From Bacillota bacterium (GTDB lineage Bacteria > Bacillota > Bacilli > Lactobacillales > Enterococcaceae): DNA of 7,853 nt. A program made the translations under genes and the position numbers. This document shows positions 1-6,700 of the stretch, piece after piece. How positions within the stretch are numbered: the first letter of the stretch is position 1; every line of letters starts with the position of its first letter. The DNA is taken from NCBI GenBank assembly GCA_023389005.1, contig JAEWFE010000152.1, forward strand, positions 1 through 7,853, in the 5' to 3' direction. Below the pieces are notes generated by a model. That model searched no databases. It saw only the letters and a program-made list of their open reading frames with translations, and was not told the origin of the DNA.

Positions 1-780
1 TGCTCTTTTCTCTAATAAATAGGCGCCTTTCGTGTTTTCAAGGGCAAAGGCTACAAAATATTGATCCTTAGGCTTGGCTTTTTTGCTTTTCACTGGAAAC
101 TGTTCTTGAAGACCTTCTTGCTTAGAATGACAAAAATTGCTTAAAGGACAGGCCTCACACTTCGGACTTGTCGGTGTACAGATACTAGAACCTAGATCCA
201 TAAAGGCTTGGTTAAATTCACCGGGATGTTTTTCAGGGATTATTTTTCTAACTGCTTGATCAAAAACTTTTCGACTGCTCGCTTTGGCAATATCGTCTTT
301 GATTAAAAAGAGTCGACTCACTACCCGCATCACATTTCCATCAATTGCTGGTTCAGGTAGACGAAAGGCAATGCTACTAATCGCTCCAGTCGTATAAGGT
401 CCGATTCCCTTTAGCTTACGAATCTCAGCAGGCGTTTGCGGAAATTTCCCACCATAATCATCCATCACTTGATTGGCAGCTACTTTTAAATTACGGGCTC
501 TAGAATAATAGCCCAACCCCTCCCAGACTTTTAAAAGTTTTTCATCATCAGCATTAGCTAAGTCTTTAATTGTGGGAAAAGTCTGCATAAAGCGATGAAA
601 ATAATCAATGACTGTATCCACGCGGGTTTGTTGTAACATAATTTCAGAAATCCAAATGCGATACGGATCAGTATTTTCACGCCAAGGCAAATTTCGCGCA
701 TGCATAAAATACCAGTTTAAAAATTGTTTTTGTAATTGTGCGACTTCATTTGTCGAAAGTTGTTCAAACGTATTATTCAT
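1..780 (-). CDS. mutY: A/G-specific adenine DNA glycosylase MutY (C-terminal part outside the window)
   Basis: Base-excision-repair glycosylase that removes adenine mispaired with 8-oxoguanine or guanine, acting on DNA in the cytoplasm. I translated 260 codons from the ATG at 780; the frame is still open at the left edge. Seen: LPWR at residues 31-34; the catalytic-helix motif SEIMLQQT with the family's catalytic Glu at 46; the helix-hairpin-helix LKGIGPYTTGAI at 123-134; IDGNVMRV with the catalytic Asp at 147; and the four [4Fe-4S] cysteines at 201, 208, 211 and 217 with C-X6-C-X2-C-X5-C spacing. The catalytic and Fe-S domains are therefore intact. By family length (roughly 350-390 residues), the missing part is most of the NUDIX-like domain that recognises 8-oxoguanine. 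The start is supported by GAGGA 8 nt upstream, inside recX. The ATG lies within the last codons of recX (8-bp overlap), so the two genes are probably one transcript with coupled translation. Confidence 0.96.
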   Translation of the reverse strand, partial: MNNTFEQLSTNEVAQLQKQFLNWYFMHARNLPWRENTDPYRIWISEIMLQQTRVDTVIDYFHRFMQTFPTIKDLANADDEKLLKVWEGLGYYSRARNLKVAANQVMDDYGGKFPQTPAEIRKLKGIGPYTTGAISSIAFRLPEPAIDGNVMRVVSRLFLIKDDIAKASSRKVFDQAVRKIIPEKHPGEFNQAFMDLGSSICTPTSPKCEACPLSNFCHSKQEGLQEQFPVKSKKAKPKDQYFVAFALENTKGAYLLEKRA

Positions 781-1564
781 CTAGCCATTCCTCATCGATA
801 TATTGTTGAATCAAACTTAGGTCAAACCCTTTTTGATAAAGTTTTTGTTTGAATTTTTGCTTTTTCTCATAATCATTTTTCCCTTTGATGCGATGAATGA
901 TTTTTTCTGCCTCTTTTACTAATTTGGTATACTCTGCTTCTTCATCGACTTCAACTTCAATTTGTTGCATCGCCTCATCCACCACTGCATAGCTAAACCC
1001 TTTTTGCACCAAAGATAATTTACACTTTTGTAAGATTTGATAGTGGCTTTGATTGCTTTGGCGTTTTAACATTTTTTCGGCCACTTTTTTGGCAATCTCT
1101 ATTTGTTGCTCTTTGGTATAAAGCGGCAAGACTTCTTCAATAATATTATCGGCAATTCCTTTGGCTTTTAATTTATTGGCAATCACTGCAGGCCCCTTAT
1201 CATTTAAGCGTAAAGCCGTCTGCAAATAACTTTTCGCATACTGCACATCATCAATCAAACGCTGATTTTTTAGATACTGACAAATTTTTTGGATATCTTC
1301 AGCGCCAATTTCTTTCTCTTTCAGATAGGCTGCGATTTCTTTTTCAGTACGTAATTGATAGCTTAAATAATTTAAAGCCTGCTGCAAACCGATATCATAT
1401 GCACTTGCCTTTTTGATTTCGGCTAACAATGACTCATCGACTTCTTTTCCCTTTAATAAGCGAAATTTCACCAAGACGTCTTCAGATACGATAAAAGTCC
1501 GTTGATCATCAAGCGTAATTTCATAACTTTTCGCCTTTTTTTGCGTCATTTTTTGAATAATCAT
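773..1564 (-). CDS. recX: RecX family regulator of RecA
   Basis: RecX proteins bind RecA filaments on DNA in the cytoplasm and modulate (usually limit) recombinase and SOS co-protease activity. The 263-residue protein fits the long RecX form of lactobacilli, streptococci and enterococci rather than the roughly 166-residue proteobacterial form. Seen: an N-terminal beta-rich stretch (about 13-37), then repeated three-helix units. The first contains ALNYLSYQLRTEKEIAAYL (63-81). The second contains LIDDVQYAKSYL (103-114) and KGPAVIANKLKAKGI (123-137). The later ones end in KCKLSLVQKGFSYAVVDEAM (180-199) and KQKLYQKGFDLSLIQQYI (239-256). The start at 1564 is preceded by GAAAGGA with a 9-nt spacer, and an in-frame TAA at 1591-1589 bars longer forms; Met6 is a weaker alternative. 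It is the first gene of a unit with mutY and is divergent from the rRNA methyltransferase gene. I saw no canonical DinR/LexA box upstream. Confidence 0.93.
   Translation of the reverse strand: MIIQKMTQKKAKSYEITLDDQRTFIVSEDVLVKFRLLKGKEVDESLLAEIKKASAYDIGLQQALNYLSYQLRTEKEIAAYLKEKEIGAEDIQKICQYLKNQRLIDDVQYAKSYLQTALRLNDKGPAVIANKLKAKGIADNIIEEVLPLYTKEQQIEIAKKVAEKMLKRQSNQSHYQILQKCKLSLVQKGFSYAVVDEAMQQIEVEVDEEAEYTKLVKEAEKIIHRIKGKNDYEKKQKFKQKLYQKGFDLSLIQQYIDEEWLDE
789..793 (-). promoter_or_regulatory. Ribosome binding site of mutY inside recX
   Basis: Read on the minus strand, GAGGA lies 8 nt before the mutY ATG at 780. It is made from the recX codons for Glu-Glu near the RecX C-terminus. Ribosomes finishing recX (stop at 775-773) therefore cover the mutY start, which favours translational coupling. 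This site decides the mutY start; no other in-frame ATG nearby has an equal signal. Confidence 0.75.
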
Positions 1565-1593
1565 TTCTATCAGTCCTTTCGCATACTTTTATT

Positions 1594-1621
1594 ATTGTAA
1601 CATATCTTTCTAAAATTTAAA
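1594..1621 (-). promoter_or_regulatory. Predicted extended -10 promoter for recX-mutY
   Basis: On the minus strand, TGTTACAAT (1602-1594) reads as an extended -10 element: TGn followed by TACAAT, 5 of 6 consensus. A weak -35 candidate, TTTAAA (1621-1616), sits 16 nt upstream; extended -10 promoters tolerate poor -35 boxes. The transcript would start near 1587, giving a leader of about 23 nt that contains the recX ribosome binding site. Prediction from sequence only. Confidence 0.6.
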
Positions 1622-1634
1622 TCTATCTGAACTG

Positions 1635-1664
1635 TTGAAAAAATCTTATTATATGCGTTATCAT
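1635..1664 (+). promoter_or_regulatory. Predicted sigma-A-type promoter for the rlmD-type gene
   Basis: TTGAAA (1635-1640) and TATCAT (1659-1664) match the -35 and -10 consensus at about 4 and 5 of 6 positions, with an 18-nt spacer. The start point would fall near 1671, leaving a leader of about 23 nt with AAAGGA (1681-1686) ahead of the ATG at 1694. The promoter is back to back with that of recX in a 129-bp AT-rich gap. Prediction only; the spacer is one base longer than optimal. Confidence 0.55.
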
Positions 1665-1693
1665 GTTACTAGCAAATGTGAAAGGAAAAGAAC

Positions 1694-3064
1694 ATGGTTC
1701 AACTTAGAGAAAAGCAAAAATTTCAAATAAAAATCAAACGTCTTGGTATTAATGGAGAAGGCATCGGCTATCACCAAAAAATGATTATTTTCGTTGCTAA
1801 TGCGTTGCCTAATGAAGAAGTGCTCGTACAAGTGACAAAAGCAACGCCTAAATATGCCTATGCGAAAATCATCAAAATATTAAAACCTAGCAAAGACCGC
1901 GTACAGCCAGCCTGTGCGTATTATGATGCATGCGGTGGCTGTCAGTTGATGCATTTAAATTATCAGGCACAACTTGATTTCAAACGCGATTTACTTAAAC
2001 AAGCACTAGAAAAATTCAAACCCACTGGCTATCAAAATTTTGAATTACGTCCAACGATTGGCATGCAAAATCCTTGGCATTATCGTAATAAAGCCCAGTT
2101 TCAATTACGTTTTAATCCAAAATTGAGAAAAATCGAAGCCGGTCTCTATAAAGAAAATTCACATCAGTTAGTCGCTATCGATAATTGTCTTGTACAAGAA
2201 GAAACAACGCAAAAAGTATTAAATACCGTTGTACGTCTGTTGAATCGTTATCAAATTCCTATTTATGATGAAAAGAAAAAAACAGGTATATTGAAAACCT
2301 TGATGGTACGCGTGGGGATTGAAACCGGTGAAGTCCAATTAGTCTTGATTTCAGCCAAACGTCAAATTCCGAACTTAAATAGTCTTTTGCGTCTGATTCA
2401 AAGTCAATGTCCTGAAGTGGTGTCTATCATGCAAAATATCCAAGCCAAGCAAACATCACTTGTCATGGGCGATGAAACGATTCATTTAGCAGGAAAAGAA
2501 GCGATTACCGAGCAAATCAATGAAGTGGTCTTTGATTTATCTGCTAGAGCCTTTTTCCAATTAAATCCTACGCAAACAAAAATATTGTATGACGAAGCAA
2601 TCAAAGCCTGTACCTTAACTGGAAAAGAAAGTGTCGTGGATGCATACTGCGGTGTGGGCACAATTGGTCTAAGTTTAGCCAAACAAGTCAAAGAAGTCCG
2701 TGGTATGGATATTATCCCAAGTGCGATTGAAGATGCTAAGAAAAATGCCCAACGACTCGGAGTAGAAAATACCCATTATGAAGTCGGAACTGCCGAGGAT
2801 TTACTATCTAAATGGTTGGCTGAAGGATTTCGTGCAGATGTCATTATTGTCGATCCGCCAAGAACAGGATTAGATGATCAATTATTAGCTGCACTTTTAA
2901 AATATCCTAGTCAACAGCTCGTTTATGTCTCTTGTAATGTATCGACCTTAGCGAAAAACTTAGTCACACTCAGTCAGAAATACCGCGTCGAATATCTGCA
3001 ATCCGTGGACATGTTTCCTCATACCGCTAGATGTGAAGTCGTCTGCAAATTAACCTTAAAATAA
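1694..3064 (+). CDS. rlmD: 23S rRNA (uracil-C5)-methyltransferase, RlmD/RlmCD (RumA) type
   Basis: SAM-dependent enzyme that makes 5-methyluridine in RNA, most likely in 23S rRNA. The 456-residue length is normal for the Bacillota members. Seen: an N-terminal TRAM domain (about 10-66); [4Fe-4S] cysteines 74, 80, 83 and 165 (C-X5-C-X2-C plus a distant Cys); the SAM-binding loop DAYCGVGTIGL (316-326); DPPRTGL (387-393); the nucleophilic Cys414 in VSCN; and the C-terminal FPHTARCE with the likely catalytic base Glu448. All catalytic elements are present. The start has AAAGGA 7 nt upstream, and an upstream in-frame ATG (1676) is followed at once by TGA (1679-1681), so no longer form exists. The exact target is unclear: Bacillota often carry two paralogues, and some members (RlmCD) modify both U747 and U1939 (E. 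coli numbering), so the symbol marks the family rather than a proven site. It is a single-gene unit, divergent from recX and convergent with the CAT-like gene. Confidence 0.92.
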   Translation: MVQLREKQKFQIKIKRLGINGEGIGYHQKMIIFVANALPNEEVLVQVTKATPKYAYAKIIKILKPSKDRVQPACAYYDACGGCQLMHLNYQAQLDFKRDLLKQALEKFKPTGYQNFELRPTIGMQNPWHYRNKAQFQLRFNPKLRKIEAGLYKENSHQLVAIDNCLVQEETTQKVLNTVVRLLNRYQIPIYDEKKKTGILKTLMVRVGIETGEVQLVLISAKRQIPNLNSLLRLIQSQCPEVVSIMQNIQAKQTSLVMGDETIHLAGKEAITEQINEVVFDLSARAFFQLNPTQTKILYDEAIKACTLTGKESVVDAYCGVGTIGLSLAKQVKEVRGMDIIPSAIEDAKKNAQRLGVENTHYEVGTAEDLLSKWLAEGFRADVIIVDPPRTGLDDQLLAALLKYPSQQLVYVSCNVSTLAKNLVTLSQKYRVEYLQSVDMFPHTARCEVVCKLTLK

Positions 3065-3068
3065 GTAC

Positions 3069-3108
3069 AAAAGGATGAGAACCGCCATTGTGCAGCTCTC
3101 ATCCTTTT
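3069..3108. terminator. Bidirectional intrinsic terminator between convergent genes
   Basis: A perfect 12-bp inverted repeat, AAAAGGATGAGA (3069-3080) with TCTCATCCTTTT (3097-3108), encloses a 16-nt loop. Read in either direction the right arm ends in a short T run, and the A/T ends of the arms supply the U tract. The hairpin starts 5 bp after the rlmD-type stop codon and ends 4 bp before the acetyltransferase stop codon, so it can serve both transcripts. The T tract is short (four, then A/T mix), so efficiency may be moderate. Confidence 0.85.
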
Positions 3109-3111
3109 ATA

Positions 3112-3741
3112 TTATAAGTTTTCAATCATTTGTGTCAATTTTTCAGCGAAACGACCAACATGTAAGCCGTCTACAAAGCGATGGTTGACTTCCAATGAGA
3201 TCACTAGTTCAATTTTGTCCTGATTTTTGGTATATTTTCCCCAGCTGATTCGTGGGATATTGTCATCTTTTGCCTTAGGATTCGCTAAATCACGCTCATT
3301 AGTTAAGGCAGTCAAATCAAGCCATGGCAAACATGAATAGTAAATCAAGTTTTCTGCAGCATAAGGCTCTATGAAAGTTGCTTGCTGACTTGATTGGACC
3401 CTTGCTTGCTGACAAAAATCACGTAAACTAGACTTTAAATCCATCGTTACAATATGAAATTGATCGCTGCCTTTTTTCAAATCAGTAAAACTAGGAATCC
3501 GTTTCGAATATAGATAGACCTCTTCGTCTTGTAAGAAATAGCGAAAATTTTCTATCTCATTCATCGCTTGGCAAGTAAGATAAATCAAAGCATAGTAAAA
3601 AGATAGTTGCGACTCTTTACAATATTTTACTAAGTTTGTCACCTCTTGCTTAAAGCACACCATGTAAAAAGGATTAGACATTTGAGAAAAAAAGGTAAAA
3701 ACTTCGCGTCGAGGCCAAGTAGCTAAGTCAATTTTTTTCAT
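3112..3741 (-). CDS. CatA-like O-acetyltransferase (chloramphenicol acetyltransferase fold)
   Basis: A 209-residue protein of typical CAT length. CATs are cytoplasmic trimers that transfer acetyl from acetyl-CoA to a hydroxyl. Seen: TWPRRE near the N-terminus (8-13), carrying the Arg that pairs with the conserved Asp in CATs; NPFYMV (23-28) at the substrate-pocket position; IPSFTDLKKG (82-91); SCLPW (136-140) with the Ser that stabilises the transition state; and NHRFVDGLH (186-194) with catalytic His187 and structural Asp191. The classical signature is HHxxxDG(F/Y)H; here the first His is Asn186 and the aromatic is Leu193. I infer a chromosomal CAT-like enzyme of unknown acceptor; chloramphenicol is possible but unproven. 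It follows polC by 11 nt and uses a strong AGGAGG overlapping the polC stop, so it is probably co-transcribed with polC. No mobile-element sequence adjoins it. Confidence 0.85.
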   Translation of the reverse strand: MKKIDLATWPRREVFTFFSQMSNPFYMVCFKQEVTNLVKYCKESQLSFYYALIYLTCQAMNEIENFRYFLQDEEVYLYSKRIPSFTDLKKGSDQFHIVTMDLKSSLRDFCQQARVQSSQQATFIEPYAAENLIYYSCLPWLDLTALTNERDLANPKAKDDNIPRISWGKYTKNQDKIELVISLEVNHRFVDGLHVGRFAEKLTQMIENL

Positions 3742-3748
3742 TCTAATA

Positions 3749-3754
3749 CCTCCT
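3749..3754 (-). promoter_or_regulatory. Strong ribosome binding site of the CAT-like gene, overlapping the polC stop
   Basis: The minus strand reads TTTTAGGAGGTATTAGAATG. The perfect AGGAGG shares its first two bases with the polC TAG stop (3755-3753) and lies 7 nt before the ATG at 3741. It fixes the acetyltransferase start and places its translation initiation directly at the polC termination site, which suggests coupling. I see no promoter or terminator in the 11-nt gap. Confidence 0.85.
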
Positions 3755-6700
3755 AAAAGAGATTATCAAATAAAGAAAGTTGGTTCTCTTCAGGTAGCCC
3801 ATCAAGTACCCCATGTTCAGACATATATTCAATCAAAGTTTTTGAAACCTTCCCACGAGTGGCTAAGTCTTCTTTGGATAAAAACGCGCCTTCTTCACGT
3901 GCTTGAACGATTTGTTTGGCCACGTTAATCCCCAAACTTGGCACTGCTCGAAATGGTGCAATTAACTTATTCCCATCAATGACAAAGTTCACGGCATCTG
4001 ATTTATAAAGATCAATCATTCCAAATTCAAAACCACGTTCTAGCATTTCATTGGCCAATTCTAAGACCGTTAACAAGTTCTTTTCTTTGGTTGAAGCTTC
4101 CATTCCTTTTTCATTAATTTCATCCATACGTGCTTTTACTGCGGCTTTTCCTCGAGACATCGCCACTAAATCAAAATCATCGGCCCGCACAGAAAAATAA
4201 GCACAATAATAAAGAATCGGGAAGTAAACCTTAAAGTAAGCCACGCGCAAGGCCATTAAGACATAAGCTGCAGCATGGGCTTTCGGGAACATATATTTAA
4301 TCTTCAAACAAGACTCAATATACCACTCTGGCACTTCTTGTTTACGCATTTCTTCTTGCCAATCATCTGGAATCCCCTTACCTTTACGCACACTTTCCAT
4401 AATCTTAAAGGCCAAACCATTATCTAGACCCGCATGCATCAAATAAACCATGATATCGTCACGACAACCGATCACCTCGGCTAGTGTTGTCGTACCATTT
4501 CGAATCAGTTCTTCAGCATTTCCTAACCATACATCTGTACCATGTGATAGACCCGAAATTTGCAGCAACTCAGCAAATGTACTTGGTTTGGTTTGCTCTA
4601 ACATGCCACGAACAAAACGCGTCCCAAATTCTGGAATCCCCAATGTCCCTGTTTTTGAACCAATCTGCTCTTCGGTAACGCCTAATACTTCCGGCCCTTG
4701 GAAAATTTTCATCACTTCAGGGTCATCTGTCGGAATGGTTTTCGGCTCAATACCGGATAAATCTTGCAACATCCGAATCACGGTAGGATCATCGTGCCCT
4801 AGAATATCAAGTTTTAAAATATTGTCATGAATCGAGTGGAAATCAAAGTGTGTGGTGCGCCATTCTGCATTGAGATCGTCAGCTGGATATTGAATCGGCG
4901 TAAAATCATACACATCCATATAATCTGGAATAACGATAATCCCACCAGGGTGCTGACCAGTCGTACGTTTCACCCCTGTAGCCCCTTTAGCTAAACGATC
5001 CACTTCGGCACTGCGGTAGTGAAGGTCATTATCACGCTCATAACCTTTCACAAATCCATAGGCTGTCTTATCGGCTACCGTACCAATCGTTCCTGCGCGA
5101 TACACATAGTCTTCACCGAACAAGACTTTGGTATAGTTATGCGCTTGGGGTTGATATTCACCTGAGAAGTTCAAATCAATATCGGGAACCTTATCTCCGT
5201 GGAAACCTAAGAAAGTCTCAAACGGAATATCATGACCATCTTTTTTCAAACGAGTGCCACATTTCGGACAGGCTTTTTCCGGCATATCAAAGCCAGAACC
5301 GAATTCACCATTGACAAAGAACTCTGAATACTGACAATTTGGACAATGATAATGCGGTGCTAAGGGATTCACCTCAGTAATTCCTGTCATCGTCGCAACA
5401 AAACTCGAACCTACCGAACCACGAGAACCAACCAAATAGCCATCCTCGTTACTCTTATGCACTAATTTTTGAGCAATCAAGTAAATCACTGAGAATCCAT
5501 TCCCGATAATCGAATTTAATTCTTTTTCTAAACGCTTTTCAACAATTTCAGGCAGTGGATCGCCATATAATTCTTTGGCCCGTTTATAACTCAACTCCGT
5601 AATCTCTTCTTCTGAGCCAGGAATTTTTGGCGTATATAAATCATCTTTTACCGGAATAACGACTTCACACTGCTCATTAATCAAGTTAGGATTCGTCACG
5701 ACAATCTCTTGGGCTTTTTCCGCTCCTAAAAATTGAAACTCAGTTAACATTTCATCCGTCGTTCTAAAATGCACATCTGGTAAAGTATGACGATTTAAGG
5801 GATTACCTGGTCCCATTGAGTTAATCAAAATCTTGCGGTAAATGGCATCTTCTTTATTTAAATAATGGACATTCCCAGTTGCTACGACAGGCTTACCTAA
5901 TTCATCTCCAATCGCAACCAGATTTTTGATAATTTCTTCTAAGTCTTTTTCATTTTTCACTAATTCTTGCTCAATCAAAGGGGCATACACTGGTTTTGGC
6001 ATAACTTCGATAAAATCATAAAATTGCGCCAGTTCTTTTGCCGCAGCCCGACCTTTTTGCATCATCGCCACAAAGACTTCCCCTTTATCACAGCCAGTCC
6101 CGACTATCAAGCCTTCTCTTAATCGCGTGAGTTCAGTACGAGGAATGCGCGGTACCTTATCATGGAAATATTTCACATTAGATAAAGAAATCAGTTTGAA
6201 TAAATTTTTCAAACCAGCCTGGGTCGTCACTAAGATTGTCGCATGAAAAGGACGCGCCAGTTTATAAGCATTTTCGCCACCAACTCCACGATTTAAATCT
6301 TGGTGTAACTTCATCTCATGCTTTTCCATCGCTTCTTTAATAAAAATCCAAGCAAGATGGGCCGTTGCTTCTGAGTCATAGATAGCCCGGTGATGATGCT
6401 CTAAGCCAACATTAAATTTCTTAGTCAATACACCTAATCCAAAACGTTTGAAATCTGGATACAAATAGCGCGCAAGTTCCAATGTATCAATAACTGGATT
6501 GGTTGAAATCGGCATGCCTTTTTTATCATAACTCGTATTTAAAAAGCCGATATCAAAAGAAGCATTGTGGGCCACTAAAATCGCATCACCCGTAAACTCT
6601 TTAAACATCTGCAAGACTTCTGCTTCTGATTTCGAGCCGCGAACCATATCATCGGTAATCCCGGTTAATTGAATCGTGGTGTTAGACAGTGGATGACCTG

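Noticed and set aside
1690..1701. GAAC-ATG-GTTC inverted repeat over the methyltransferase start, resembling a DinR/LexA box
   Set aside because: The Bacillota SOS box needs four bases between GAAC and GTTC; here there are three, and the repeat sits on the start codon of the gene divergent from recX. No proper box was found in the gap.
2482..2691. 69-codon minus-strand frame opposite the methyltransferase gene
   Set aside because: It is antisense to the SAM-binding region of an intact conserved gene and has no recognisable domain.
3112..3741. CAT-like gene as an acquired resistance cassette on a mobile element
   Set aside because: There are no flanking inverted or direct repeats, transposase, integrase or attenuator leader peptide; the gene is packed tightly against polC and a local terminator, with similar base composition to its neighbours.
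4450..4830. Open frames of 126 and 64 codons on the plus strand (4450-4830 and 4484-4678)
   Set aside because: Both lie antisense to the highly conserved polymerase core of polC, show no recognisable domain, and are explained as shadows of the strongly constrained polC codons.
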